A stretch of DNA of 64,000 nucleotides from Pseudomonas sp. CCI4.2 (GCF_034350045.1 NZ_CP133781.1:2882001-2946000), one strand, 5' to 3'. Shown: positions 19,554 through 28,791, counted from the stretch's first letter. Made by a program: numbers and translations. Notes: generated by a model from the letters alone, not told the origin.

Positions 19554-20996
19554 TCAGGCTCTGCTACCCGTCGCTGCAAACACCGCTGGCGAGCGCTGTT
19601 CGAGCAGGTAATAAAACGCGCCGCCGAGTATGCAACCGGTGAACCAGGCAAAGTTGGCGATCGGTTGGAACCACGGCACGAAGCTGAAGCACAGGCCAAT
19701 GACGCCTGCTGCAACCAGCGCTTTGATGGCGGTCCAGTTGAAGCCGTTGGTGTACCAATAACGACCGGCTGGCGTGTCATCGAACAAGGCGTCGACATCG
19801 ATCTGCTGACGTTTCACGAGGTAGTAATCCACCAGCAGAATGCCGAACAGCGGGCCGATGCAGGCGGCCAGTATGTCCAGGGTGTAGTGGATAACGGCCG
19901 GGTTATTGAACAGGTTCCAAGGCGTGATAAACACCGAGAGCACCGCCGCGATCATGCCGCCCATGCGCCAGCTGATTTTGCTCGGTGCTACGTTGGCGAA
20001 ATCGAACGCCGGGGATACGAAGTTGGCGACGATGTTAATGCCGATGGTGGCGGTGACAAACGCGAATGCGCCTAGCAATACAGCGGTGGTGTTATCGATG
20101 CGGGCGACCGTGGCGATAGGGTCGTGGATCATTTCGCCGAAGATCGGTAAGGTCCCGGAAACAATCACCACGGTGACCAGCGAGAAGGCCAGAAAGTTAA
20201 CCGGTAAGCCCCAAAAATTACCGCGACGTACGTCTGCCATGCTTCGTGCGTATCGGCTGAAGTCACCGAAGTTCAGTGTTGGGCCGGAGAAGTACGAAAC
20301 CACCAGCGCTGTCGCCATTATGGTTTGGCCGAACGCTTCCCAGCCAGACAGCTGTTTTTCAGCCAAGGTAAAACTGATGTTGCTCCAGCCTGCGCGCCAG
20401 ACAATCCAGGCCGCCAGCACCATCATGACCGCGTACACCGCAGGACCGGCCCAGTCGATGAAACGACGGATCGAATCCATGCCGGTCCAAAACACCACGG
20501 CCTGCAAGACCCATAACGACAGAAAGCCGAACCAGCCCAGGTAGGACAGCCCGGCGAACGTTACCTGCTGATACGCCGCCAGCTCAGGAAAAAAACGCAG
20601 CACCACAATAATCAGGGCGCTGGACGCGAGGTAGGTCTGAACCCCATACCACGCCACAGCGATCAAGCCGCGAATCACCGCCGGGATATTTGCGCCAAAC
20701 ACCCCGAACGCCAATCGGCAAATCACCGGATACGGAACGGCTGCTTGTTGGCTGGGTTTAGCCACTAAATTGGCGATGACCTGAATGATGCAAATGCCGA
20801 CCAGCAGCGCGATCAACACTTCCCAACTGGCCAGGCCGAGGGCAAACAAGCTGGAGGCAAACACATAGCCGCCGACGCTGTGCACGTCGCTCATCCAAAA
20901 AGCGAATATGTTGTACCAATTCCACGTTTGCGGCAGTGGGCCAAGATCTTTGTTGTAGAGACGTGGGCTGTAACCCGCCGGACGTTGCTCGCTCAT
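19554..20996 (-). CDS. NCS1-family nucleobase/hydantoin/allantoin permease
   Basis: A 480-residue integral membrane symporter with about twelve hydrophobic segments. The opening YNKDLGPLPQTWNWYNIFAFWMSD is the NCS1 signature, which I quote as NKDLGPLPQTWNWYN; conserved GPTLNFGDFSRYA lies mid-protein. The family imports purines, pyrimidines, allantoin or hydantoins with a cation. The start at 20996 follows agggaga; the longer frame to 21092 lacks a ribosome site. Divergent pairing with a hydantoin/allantoin racemase-like gene makes an allantoin- or hydantoin-type substrate the best inference. Shared palindromes in the intergenic region suggest co-regulation. Confidence 0.88.
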   Translation of the reverse strand: MSEQRPAGYSPRLYNKDLGPLPQTWNWYNIFAFWMSDVHSVGGYVFASSLFALGLASWEVLIALLVGICIIQVIANLVAKPSQQAAVPYPVICRLAFGVFGANIPAVIRGLIAVAWYGVQTYLASSALIIVVLRFFPELAAYQQVTFAGLSYLGWFGFLSLWVLQAVVFWTGMDSIRRFIDWAGPAVYAVMMVLAAWIVWRAGWSNISFTLAEKQLSGWEAFGQTIMATALVVSYFSGPTLNFGDFSRYARSMADVRRGNFWGLPVNFLAFSLVTVVIVSGTLPIFGEMIHDPIATVARIDNTTAVLLGAFAFVTATIGINIVANFVSPAFDFANVAPSKISWRMGGMIAAVLSVFITPWNLFNNPAVIHYTLDILAACIGPLFGILLVDYYLVKRQQIDVDALFDDTPAGRYWYTNGFNWTAIKALVAAGVIGLCFSFVPWFQPIANFAWFTGCILGGAFYYLLEQRSPAVFAATGSRA

Positions 20997-21054
20997 GACA
21001 CGTTTCTCCCTGTAGGCCTGGCAGCACTGACATCGCGTACGCGACCTGGCATTG

Positions 21055-21064
21055 TTGTATACGA
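21055..21064. promoter_or_regulatory. Candidate operator half of a divergent promoter pair
   Basis: TTGTATACGA is a near copy of the palindrome at 21288 and lies just upstream of the permease gene. Confidence 0.45.
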
Positions 21065-21287
21065 TTTCGTACGCACGATATGTGCCAAGCACAGCGTGAC
21101 AACGCCCTAAACCCCATTGCGCCGGGTGTTTCAGGAGAATTAGAGCCGAGTGTTCTCACGCGGAACAATCCGGGATGCGAGCTGAATGCTCAATGGCGGT
21201 GCACCTGCGCCCATGCGGTGCAGCGGTTGCAGCCTTTACTGATAAGGGTAATTAGCGCTGGATTGCTCGCAAGTCGCTGGCTTATAG

Positions 21288-21297
21288 TTGTATACAA
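21288..21297. promoter_or_regulatory. Candidate operator TTGTATACAA
   Basis: A perfect 10-bp palindrome, 35 bp before the racemase start. The style (TTGTATACAA) is like GntR/FadR-family sites. The 336-bp divergent region contains no gene. Confidence 0.5.
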
Positions 21298-21332
21298 TTG
21301 TTGTAAATATTGCGCAAAAGGTGAGCGTTTCG

Positions 21333-22064
21333 ATGCGTATTCAAGTGATCAATCCCAACACCAGCCAAGCGATGACCCATAAAATTGGCGTCGCCGCGCA
21401 GGCCGTGGCTCGCGCTGGGACAGAGATTTTGGCGTGTTGTCCCGAAGACGGCCCTGAATCAATTGAAGGGCATTTCGATGAGGCGATTGCTGCGGTGGGC
21501 ATGCTCGAAGAAATCCAGAAGGGCGTGGCCCTCGGCTATGACGCTCACATCATCGCCTGCTTCGGCGACCCCGGCCTATTGGCGGCGCGGGAATTGGCTA
21601 TTGGCCCAGTGATCGGTATTGCCGAGGCGGCATTTCATATCGCCAGTCTGGTTGCTACGCGCTTCGCGGTGATCACTACCTTGGGTCGCACCCGGATAAT
21701 TGCCGAGCACCTGCTGCAACGGTATGGCATGCAGGACCTTTGCACGTCAGTCAGTTGCCTTGAAATTCCTGTACTAGCGCTGGAAAACTGCGACGAAGCC
21801 TTGATCGAACGCATCACCGCTGAAGGGCGTCGACTGCGCGATGAAGAAGGTGCAGGTGCCATCGTCTTGGGGTGTGGTGGCATGGCGGACCTGCGCCAAG
21901 TGCTGAGCGAGGCCATGGGAATACCGGTCGTTGAGGGCGTCAGCGCTGCTGTAAAACTGGCGGAATCACTGGTCGAGCTAGGCTTGGGCACGTCGAAACG
22001 TGGCGACTTGGCCTTCCCGCTGAGCAAGCGTTTCACCGGACGCTACGCCCACTTGAGCCGTTAG
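21333..22064 (+). CDS. Asp/Glu racemase family, hydantoin/allantoin racemase-like
   Basis: A 243-residue cytoplasmic enzyme of the cofactor-independent racemase family. MRIQVINPNTSQAMT at the start is typical of hydantoin and allantoin racemases. The two catalytic Cys are expected at AHIIACFGDPG and IVLGCGGMADL. The start at 21333 follows aaaaggtgag. The divergent NCS1 permease suggests import and stereo-inversion of a hydantoin-like compound such as allantoin. No hydantoinase or allantoinase is in the window, so the pathway is incomplete here. Confidence 0.85.
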   Translation: MRIQVINPNTSQAMTHKIGVAAQAVARAGTEILACCPEDGPESIEGHFDEAIAAVGMLEEIQKGVALGYDAHIIACFGDPGLLAARELAIGPVIGIAEAAFHIASLVATRFAVITTLGRTRIIAEHLLQRYGMQDLCTSVSCLEIPVLALENCDEALIERITAEGRRLRDEEGAGAIVLGCGGMADLRQVLSEAMGIPVVEGVSAAVKLAESLVELGLGTSKRGDLAFPLSKRFTGRYAHLSR

Positions 22065-22124
22065 TGGTATCGGACAGAAACCGGTTCCATGAAGCTTTGC
22101 TATCGAACCGATAAGTTCTGAAAG

Positions 22125-22144
22125 CTGTTTCATCCATGAAACAG
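22125..22144. promoter_or_regulatory. Perfect palindrome upstream of katB
   Basis: CTGTTTCAT-CC-ATGAAACAG has nine-base arms and ends 42 bp before the katB start. It could be an operator or a leader hairpin. I could not match it with confidence to the OxyR consensus. Confidence 0.5.
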
Positions 22145-22186
22145 TGACCATCCTTTGAGCGCGTTTTCTGCCCATAGGAGTTCCTG

Positions 22187-23719
22187 ATGTCCACCAAAAC
22201 TATAATATTGCGCCTCACCGTCTTGGCCACCTTAGTCAGCGGTCAGGCATTTGCTGCCCAAACTGAGCAACTTACCCGTGATTCCGGTGCGCCCATCGGC
22301 GACAACGAGAATTCACAAACCGCAGGCCCTGCTGGTCCGGTATTACTTCAAGACGCTTCCCTGATCGAGAAGCTTCAGCGCTTCGACCGCGAACGTATCC
22401 CTGAGCGTGTGGTGCATGCTCGGGGTACCGGCGCATTTGGCGAGTTCGTGCCGTCTGCCGATATTCACGATCTGACCGTGGCCGACGTATTCAAGCCGGG
22501 CAGCAAGACGCCGGTTTTCGTGCGTTTCAGTACCGTCATGGGTTATCGCGGTTCGCCTGAGCAGGCCCGCGATCCTCGCGGATTCGCGGTCAAGTTCTAT
22601 ACCGATCAGGGTAACTGGGACATGGTCGGCATCAACTGGCCGATCTTCTTCATTCGTGATGCGATCAAGTTTCCCGACTTTGTCCATGCGAATAAACCAA
22701 GCGCTGTAACCGGCGTGCAAGACCCGGATCTGGCATTCGACTTTTTCGCTCACACGCCAGAAGCGACCCACATGCTCACCCGTCTGTACACGGTAGAAGG
22801 CATGCCGGATTCCTACCGCCACATGAACGGCTCGGCGGTACATGCGTTCAAGTTCGTCAACGCCGAGGGCTTAGTGCATTACGTGAAGTTCGCCTGGAGA
22901 AGCCAGCAAGGCGTGCATGGTTTGAAGCCGGATGATATTGCCAAGTCCTTGGGCAATGACTGGAACATGATGTCCAACGACTTGTATGGCGCGATCAACA
23001 AGGGCGACTTTCCCAAGTGGGACCTCTACGTTCAAGTCCTGACGCCGGGCGAGTTGGGTAAATTCAACTATGACGCACTGGACGACACCAAGGTCTGGAC
23101 CGGTGTACCCGAAAAGAAAGTCGGCACCATGACGCTTAACCGCATGCCCGATAACTATTTTGAATCCGTAGAAGAATCAGCGTTTGCCCCATCGCGTCTG
23201 GTCCCAGGCATCGAAGCGTCAGAAGATCGCATGCTGCAAGGCCGTTTGTTCGCGTATGCCGACACCCAAATGTATCGCTTGGGCGCCAACTATCAGCAAC
23301 TGCCGATCAACCGTCCGCTGACACCGGTGGTCAACAACAGCCAAGACGGCGCGATGAACGCCAGCGGTCGCAAGGGCAACATCAACTTCGAGCCGTCAGG
23401 CGTGCATGAGCTTGCTCAAGACCCTAAATACAAGTATGCGGCTACGCCTGTCAGCGGCGTCACCCAACAAATGGCGATCCATAAGCCGAACAACTTTGCG
23501 CAGGCGGGTGAGTACTACCGTGGTCTTTCCGACGCGGACAAAGGTTATTTGGTCGAAGCCTTGGGCGGTGATTTGAGCAAGGTCACTAACGACAGCAACA
23601 AGTACGCGATGCTTTCGTACTTCTACAAAGCCGATACTGATTACGGTACGCGGTTGGCCAAAACCACCCACAGCGATGTCGGTCGGGTCAAAACCGCAGC
23701 CGCTTTGTTGCAGGATTGA
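22187..23719 (+). CDS. katB: Periplasmic catalase KatB
   Basis: A 510-residue haem catalase that breaks down hydrogen peroxide. A signal peptide (ILRLTVLATLVSGQAFAA) precedes the mature enzyme, so export to the periplasm is expected, as for P. aeruginosa KatB. The catalytic His is in ERVVHARGTGAFGEF, and the proximal haem Tyr is in RLFAYADTQMYRLG. Length agrees with small-subunit clade catalases. The ribosome site is aggag. The next gene encodes an ankyrin protein, which reproduces the known katB-ankB pair. Regulation by OxyR is known for that operon elsewhere and is inferred here. Confidence 0.93.
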   Translation: MSTKTIILRLTVLATLVSGQAFAAQTEQLTRDSGAPIGDNENSQTAGPAGPVLLQDASLIEKLQRFDRERIPERVVHARGTGAFGEFVPSADIHDLTVADVFKPGSKTPVFVRFSTVMGYRGSPEQARDPRGFAVKFYTDQGNWDMVGINWPIFFIRDAIKFPDFVHANKPSAVTGVQDPDLAFDFFAHTPEATHMLTRLYTVEGMPDSYRHMNGSAVHAFKFVNAEGLVHYVKFAWRSQQGVHGLKPDDIAKSLGNDWNMMSNDLYGAINKGDFPKWDLYVQVLTPGELGKFNYDALDDTKVWTGVPEKKVGTMTLNRMPDNYFESVEESAFAPSRLVPGIEASEDRMLQGRLFAYADTQMYRLGANYQQLPINRPLTPVVNNSQDGAMNASGRKGNINFEPSGVHELAQDPKYKYAATPVSGVTQQMAIHKPNNFAQAGEYYRGLSDADKGYLVEALGGDLSKVTNDSNKYAMLSYFYKADTDYGTRLAKTTHSDVGRVKTAAALLQD

Positions 23720-23731
23720 CCGTAGCAAATA

Positions 23732-23804
23732 CCCCTGTAGGCGCTGCCGAAGGCTGCAATTAGTCGTGATGGATATCGCGGCCGTTGGCAGCGCCTACTG
23801 GGGA
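23732..23804. repeat. Inverted repeat between katB and ankB
   Basis: CCCCtGTAGGCGCTGCC and GGCAGCGCCTACtGGGG face each other across about 40 bp. This is a REPIN-like hairpin of the gtaggcgctgcc type and would fold in the katB-ankB transcript. Confidence 0.8.
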
Positions 23805-23826
23805 TCTATCTAACAAGGATCCCTCC

Positions 23827-24471
23827 ATGAATTCCAGGCTGCGCATCCGGCTTACGGTGGCAGGCGTCGTTTTATGTGTGCTGGCAATCGTCAGCTACCG
23901 CGTTGCCCATGTGATATTCCCCAATGCTTGGCTGCCGAAAACCGCCGATTATTTTCAGACAAAATCCGACATAAAACGCGTTGATCCACACACTTACGAC
24001 ACCGAATGGTTTGACGCTGCACGGGCAGGGCGCCAGGACATCACCCGTGCGTTATTGCAGGCTGGTTACCCGGTCAACCTGCAAGGCGACTCGGGGTATA
24101 CCGCAGTAATTCTGGCGACTTACCATGGCCAGGCAGATGAAGTGTCGATGCTTCTTCAGGCAGGCGCCGATCCTTGTTTACCCGACCATAATGGCAATAC
24201 CGCATTAATGGGCGCGCTGTTCAAAGGGGAGGAGGGGGTTGCGGGCCAGTTGCTCGGCCATTGTCCAGTCGATCAGGTGAACAACACAGGCCAAACGGCG
24301 CTGGCATTTGCAGCGCTGTTCGGACGACTGGACATGATTACCCGTTTAGTCGCCAACGGCGCCGATCCCCGTCACCTCGATGCCAAGGGCAACAGTGCGC
24401 TGACCATCGTCGAAAAACAGGGCAACCTGCAAGCTGCCGCCGCATTACGTGCCGTCGGTGCACAGGATTGA
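23827..24471 (+). CDS. ankB: Ankyrin-repeat protein AnkB
   Basis: A 214-residue protein with one N-terminal membrane anchor (LTVAGVVLCVLAIVSYRVAHV) and then about five ankyrin repeats (for example GYTAVILATYHGQADEVSML, NTALMGALFKGEEGV, GQTALAFAALFGRLDMI). In P. aeruginosa AnkB is needed for full KatB activity in the periplasm, probably as a scaffold or protective partner. The start at 23827 is chosen for the anchor and the upstream aaggat. It lies 107 bp after katB, across a hairpin, and is probably co-transcribed. Confidence 0.88.
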   Translation: MNSRLRIRLTVAGVVLCVLAIVSYRVAHVIFPNAWLPKTADYFQTKSDIKRVDPHTYDTEWFDAARAGRQDITRALLQAGYPVNLQGDSGYTAVILATYHGQADEVSMLLQAGADPCLPDHNGNTALMGALFKGEEGVAGQLLGHCPVDQVNNTGQTALAFAALFGRLDMITRLVANGADPRHLDAKGNSALTIVEKQGNLQAAAALRAVGAQD

Positions 24472-24508
24472 CGCTCCTACAGATTTTGGCAGTGCCAAAG
24501 TCCCGAGA

Positions 24509-25042
24509 CTACTGGGTCATGTCGAAAATCATGCAGGTCGTGGTGCCGGTGGCGTACAGCCGGTCATCCACATCGTACAAACGCCCTTCGGCCAGCGCGG
24601 TGGAGCGGCCCACGTGAATGACTTTGCCTTCGGCGCGCACCGGGCCGGTATGACTGCCCATGGCGCGAACAAAACTCACGCGTAAATCCAGGGTGGTATA
24701 GCCCTGACCTTTCTTCAGCTGGGTATGAATCGCGCAACCCATGCAGGAATCCAGCAACGTCGCGGCATACCCACCATGCACCGTGCCCAGCGGGTTGTAG
24801 TGCCGGGCATTGGGTGTGCCTTGAAAAACAAAACGACCGGGCGACCACTCCATCGGAATGAAATCAACCAGTTCGCCGAAGGGCGGGCAGGGCAGTTCGC
24901 CGCTGCTGATGCCGTCGAAAAATTCGGTTGGAGTCAGGGTGCTGACGTCGGCCAGACTGGTGGTGCCGGGTTTGGCAAGACGAATTCGGGCGGCGTGTTC
25001 TTCGGCCAGCCACTGGGCAATCTTTTCTTCACGAGTGAGCAT
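24509..25042 (-). CDS. PaaI-family hotdog thioesterase
   Basis: A 177-residue acyl-CoA thioesterase-like protein with one hotdog domain at about residues 60-175. The family motif GTVHGGYAATLLDSCMG is present; the HGG and following Asp are typical of PaaI enzymes. The physiological acyl-CoA is unknown. The ATG at 25042 is preferred because ggag lies upstream; an in-frame ATG at 25063 would add seven residues. It converges on ankB. Confidence 0.82.
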   Translation of the reverse strand: MLTREEKIAQWLAEEHAARIRLAKPGTTSLADVSTLTPTEFFDGISSGELPCPPFGELVDFIPMEWSPGRFVFQGTPNARHYNPLGTVHGGYAATLLDSCMGCAIHTQLKKGQGYTTLDLRVSFVRAMGSHTGPVRAEGKVIHVGRSTALAEGRLYDVDDRLYATGTTTCMIFDMTQ

Positions 25043-25136
25043 TTGGAGAGGCACTCCGGTCATTGCATCATCGGCGGATGAGATGACGGGTATAATCTCG
25101 ATATTTTATGATGCTCGCAATATAAATTTATTGTCA

Positions 25137-25264
25137 CTGTAGGAGCGCGCTTACCCGCGATCGGCTGCGCAGCGGTCGTAAAATCAGTCACGCTGTGTCT
25201 TCAGTTGGAACCGGGTCAGCCATTTGGGGTTGCTGCGCGTTCCACTGCAAGCGCGCTCCTACAA
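25137..25264. repeat. REPIN (REP doublet)
   Basis: ctgtaggagcgcgcttaccc and gcaagcgcgctcctacaa are inverted across about 85 bp, forming a REP doublet of the taggagcgcgct type between two minus-strand genes. Confidence 0.8.
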
Positions 25265-25265
25265 T

Positions 25266-25823
25266 TTAAATACCCGCAGGTTTCTTCACAAAATGCCCAT
25301 GCATTTCCACGGTCAGGGTTTCGATCCGTTCGGTGAGGGCTTTTGTCATCTCGGTCAGGTGGGTGTTTTGTTCCAACAGGTCGAGCATCAGCGCCGAATT
25401 ATGCGCCGCACTGGCCAGCCGTTGTTCGTTGGCCACCGCCAAGGCTTCTCGGTGCTGTGCGTCTGCATCCGCGTTGGCTTTGTCCCTCGCAGCTTGGCGG
25501 GTTTGCGCCAGCAGAATCAACGGCGCGGCGTAGGCTGCCTGCAAGCTGAACGCCAGGTTGAGCAAGATGAAGGGGTAGATATCGAAATGGGTCAGCCCCG
25601 CGACGTTAAGCCCGATCCACACCATCACAATCAGGCTTTGCGCGCCCAAAAAAGTGGGTGTGCCGAAGAACCGTGCAAATGCCTCCGCCTTGAGGGCAAA
25701 GGTGTCATTGCCAAACGTGGACATCAGGTGAGCGTGAGCGTTATGAAAACGCAAATGGTCCACCAGCGGTTTTTTCGGCGCAACGGGTTCGGCTGAAGTA
25801 TTCTCGGGCTTAACGGGGGTCAT
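25266..25823 (-). CDS. DUF1003 membrane protein
   Basis: A 185-residue protein of the DUF1003 family, function unknown. After a polar N-terminus, two membrane segments (TFLGAQSLIVMVWIGLNVAG, with a short loop and YPFILLNLAFSLQAAYAAPL) are followed by QTRQAARDKANADADAQHR and a C-terminal coiled-coil. The start follows aggat. It ends just beside a REPIN and is probably monocistronic. Confidence 0.82.
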   Translation of the reverse strand: MTPVKPENTSAEPVAPKKPLVDHLRFHNAHAHLMSTFGNDTFALKAEAFARFFGTPTFLGAQSLIVMVWIGLNVAGLTHFDIYPFILLNLAFSLQAAYAAPLILLAQTRQAARDKANADADAQHREALAVANEQRLASAAHNSALMLDLLEQNTHLTEMTKALTERIETLTVEMHGHFVKKPAGI

Positions 25824-25991
25824 GACGACATCCTGTGTTCAGTTCAAAGCAAGCGGGCCGTTCACAGCCCATGCGTCACTATAGGTGACCGCCAGCAGAC
25901 TCGATATGTTTGGCAAGCGTTGTGCCTGAATACAGGCTGAACATGGCTTGATCTCCCCGCTCTAACGCCAATCTTTTTTCGAGCATTTGAC

Positions 25992-27521
25992 ATGACCCAC
26001 CTTCGGCTGATTCTCGGCGACCAACTCAACCCGTGTCACAGTTGGTTTCAGGAAACGCAGGGGGACGTCATCTATCTGATGATGGAGATACGTCAAGAGA
26101 CGGATTACGTCTTGCATCACGCGCAGAAGATACTCGCGATCTTTGCGGGTATGCGCGACTTCGCGCGGGGGCTCACAGAAGCGGGGCATAGGGTGCATTA
26201 CCTGTGCATCGATGACCCTCAGAATCGTCAATCGTTGCCCGGTAATCTTGATCATCTGATGGGCGCTCTTCAGGTTAACCGGTTCGAATACCAGGCCCCC
26301 GATGAGTGGCGGCTGGATGCACAATTGGCCGAGTACTGCGCGGGCCAATCGCGGCCTTGGTGCAAGGTCGACAGTGAACATTTCTACAGCGCCCGTGACG
26401 CCGCCGCGCAGCAGTTTGCCGGGCGTAAACAATGGCTAATGGAGCACTTCTACCGGCACATGCGCGTCACCCATCAGGTGTTGATGGACGCTAATAACCG
26501 GCCGTCCGGCGGGCAGTGGAATTACGACCATGACAACCGTAAACGCTGGCCGGGTACGCCGTTCGAACCTGAAGATATGCGCGTGCGCCATGATCATTCA
26601 GCGTTGTGGGCGAGTATCGTCGCCGCCGGAGTAGGCAGTTTTGGCCAGCCAAATGCCGAGCGGTTAGCCTGGCCGCTGAACCGCGCGGAAGCGCTGGTGC
26701 AACTGGACGACTTTATCGAAATGGCCTTGCCGCATTTTGGCGACTTTCAGGACGCCATGAGCAGCCATGCCTGGCGCTTGTTTCACTCACTGTTGTCGTT
26801 TGCGCTCAATACCAAAATGCTTAATCCGCGGGAAGTCGTGGGCAAAGCTGAAGCGGCTTACCGCGCGGGTTTGGCGCCGCTGGCAGCTACCGAAGGCTTT
26901 ATTCGACAAATCCTCGGTTGGCGGGAATACGTCCGGGGCGTCTACTGGGCACAAATGCCCGGTTATGAATCACTTAATGCGTTGGGCCACAGCCAGCCGC
27001 TGCCGTCGTGGTTCTGGGACGGAAAAACCCGCATGCGTTGCTTGGCGCACGCCATTGGCAGCTCGCTGGAAAATGCCCACGCACACCATATTCAACGACT
27101 GATGGTGATCGGTAACTTCGCGCTGTTGGCCGGGCTCGATCCGCAGGAGGTGCATCGTTGGTACCTGGGCGTGTACATCGATGCGTTTGAATGGGTCGAG
27201 TTGCCCAACACATTAGGTATGAGCCAGTTTGCCGACGGCGGCTTGCTGGCGACTAAGCCCTACGTGTCGAGCGCTGCCTACATTGACCGTATGAGCGACT
27301 ATTGCAAGGGCTGTCACTACGACAAAAAAGCCCGCCTCGGCGAGCGAGCGTGCCCGTATAACGCACTGTATTGGGATTTTTTTCAACGCAACAAGACTCA
27401 GCTCGAAGGCAACCCTCGGCTGAGTATGGTTTATCGGCAATTGAGCATTATGGACGGTGGTGCGGTGACTGCTCTGCAGGAACGAGCACTCACACTGCGA
27501 GCTTCACTGGATTCGCTTTAA
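25992..27521 (+). CDS. Cryptochrome/photolyase-related protein (FeS, (6-4)-photolyase type)
   Basis: A 509-residue member of the deoxyribodipyrimidine-photolyase-related family (PhrB, FeS-BCP group). Such enzymes repair UV (6-4) lesions with FAD, a lumazine-type antenna and a [4Fe-4S] cluster. The start THLRLILGDQLNPCHSW is characteristic. The cluster Cys are probably those of TRMRCLAHA, SDYCKGCHYDK and GERACPYNALYWDF. Length is normal for the group. It stands alone on the plus strand. No strong ribosome site is seen before the ATG. Confidence 0.9.
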   Translation: MTHLRLILGDQLNPCHSWFQETQGDVIYLMMEIRQETDYVLHHAQKILAIFAGMRDFARGLTEAGHRVHYLCIDDPQNRQSLPGNLDHLMGALQVNRFEYQAPDEWRLDAQLAEYCAGQSRPWCKVDSEHFYSARDAAAQQFAGRKQWLMEHFYRHMRVTHQVLMDANNRPSGGQWNYDHDNRKRWPGTPFEPEDMRVRHDHSALWASIVAAGVGSFGQPNAERLAWPLNRAEALVQLDDFIEMALPHFGDFQDAMSSHAWRLFHSLLSFALNTKMLNPREVVGKAEAAYRAGLAPLAATEGFIRQILGWREYVRGVYWAQMPGYESLNALGHSQPLPSWFWDGKTRMRCLAHAIGSSLENAHAHHIQRLMVIGNFALLAGLDPQEVHRWYLGVYIDAFEWVELPNTLGMSQFADGGLLATKPYVSSAAYIDRMSDYCKGCHYDKKARLGERACPYNALYWDFFQRNKTQLEGNPRLSMVYRQLSIMDGGAVTALQERALTLRASLDSL

Positions 27522-27548
27522 TCACGGTCATCTGTGCCCGATACGGCC

Positions 27549-27746
27549 TCAATCAGGATGCAACGGTTTGGACGCCTGCATGATGTGGGCGTATTCATAA
27601 ATGTATTGCCGGCCCGCATGGCTGGTCACTCGAAGCGCCTCAATCAGCAGGCGCTCTTTGCTGCTCAGATATAACAACCCAGGATGATCATTGGACTTGA
27701 GGCGATCACGTTCATGGGCGTCTGGAAAACTAACGACGTTCGACAT
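27549..27746 (-). CDS. Small conserved-looking hypothetical protein
   Basis: A 65-residue soluble protein (MSNVVSFPDAHERDRL...), with a helical C-terminal half (KERLLIEALRVTSHAGRQYI). The start at 27746 follows a strong aaggag site; an upstream in-frame ATG is less likely. I do not recognise a function. Confidence 0.6.
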   Translation of the reverse strand: MSNVVSFPDAHERDRLKSNDHPGLLYLSSKERLLIEALRVTSHAGRQYIYEYAHIMQASKPLHPD

Positions 27747-27879
27747 GAAAAATCTCCTTTTAATGAGTCCATGCACCTGGAGATATCAGTTGGAGATATC
27801 CGTCCAGGGACACTGATGGTGATGCTGCCGCCACCTTACCCAGAATAAGTTGAGCTGATCAACCCTCCAAATGGATAGT

Positions 27880-28374
27880 TTATTGAACCTCAATCACTTC
27901 AAACGATTGCCGTGCGTGGTTGATAACTATTTCAACAGTATCGCCTCGCGCCTTGCCGACAAGGCTTTTTCCCAGCGGAGCGTGGGGTGTGATCACGGTG
28001 ATTGATCTATCGCCTTGCTGGATTTTCAGACCAGCGGCATCAGGCCCGATAAAGAGTTGCTGCTGGCTGCCCGTGTCGGTTTCGAGGCTGACCAAATCCC
28101 CGATCTGAATGCCGCGCAGCGTATCGAAAGGCCGCAGGTGGAGGTTCTGGAACAGTAGCAGTGACTGACGGATTTCTTCAACGCGTCGGGCTTGGCCCGT
28201 AGCGAGGTACGACGCCTCTAAACCGAGGGTGTCGTATTTATTCTCGGCGATGTTTTCTTCATGGGTCGCCGTTTCGTAGGCGGTCTGCGCCGCCCGTTGC
28301 AATACATCCAAATCGATCTTGAGCTTGGCGATGATCAATTGAAGTACGGTGTTTTTATCGAGGGAGCAAGGCAT
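27880..28374 (-). CDS. GreA/GreB-family elongation-factor-like protein
   Basis: A 164-residue protein with the two-part Gre plan. An N-terminal coiled-coil contains HEENIAENKYDTLGLEASYL and a basic turn (GQARRVEEIR), and a C-terminal FKBP-like domain holds DLVSLETDTG and ITPHAPLGKSLVGKARGD. Gre factors act in the RNA polymerase secondary channel to restart stalled complexes. This is a divergent paralogue rather than GreA or GreB itself, so the exact role is uncertain. It starts six bases after the stop of the gene upstream, so the two form an operon. Confidence 0.8.
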   Translation of the reverse strand: MPCSLDKNTVLQLIIAKLKIDLDVLQRAAQTAYETATHEENIAENKYDTLGLEASYLATGQARRVEEIRQSLLLFQNLHLRPFDTLRGIQIGDLVSLETDTGSQQQLFIGPDAAGLKIQQGDRSITVITPHAPLGKSLVGKARGDTVEIVINHARQSFEVIEVQ

Positions 28375-28380
28375 CAGCGC

Positions 28381-28791
28381 TTAACCACAGAATAAATTGA
28401 CGTTGGCGCGGGTTTTTTCGCTGGGAGCGGTCTGATCCTGTTGCAGCCAGAACTGGCATTTCGGCCCGCTGATGCGTTTTTCCCGAACCGCTTTGGCTTG
28501 ATCATCGTCCTGCCGCGCCTGAGTGTCCTGCAGGTTCTGTTTGTACTTTTCGAACATCGAGTTATTCGACTCCAATTCTGGCGCCTGCTCTCGTTCTGGC
28601 GTCGACTCCGGCGCCGCTTGCCCCTTGTGCGGAATGTGGAACTTGATCTGGTTGATGGCCGCGCTCACTGCACTGACCTTGCTGGCGATCAATGAGTCAT
28701 AAGCGAACACACCGGTCACCGCGACAGCCACACACCCGAGCCAAACGCCCAGCGCGATGCACAAAATCAGTTTTAACGGATGGGTGGGCAT
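28381..28791 (-). CDS. Hypothetical single-pass membrane protein
   Basis: A 136-residue protein with one N-terminal membrane segment (LILCIALGVWLGCVAVAVTG). A polar, Glu/Gln-rich periplasmic or cytoplasmic region follows and ends in KCQFWLQQD...NLFCG with two Cys. The start at 28791 follows aggaac; the longer frame to 28884 lacks support. It leads the Gre-like gene by six bases and diverges from earP. Function unknown. Confidence 0.65.
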   Translation of the reverse strand: MPTHPLKLILCIALGVWLGCVAVAVTGVFAYDSLIASKVSAVSAAINQIKFHIPHKGQAAPESTPEREQAPELESNNSMFEKYKQNLQDTQARQDDDQAKAVREKRISGPKCQFWLQQDQTAPSEKTRANVNLFCG

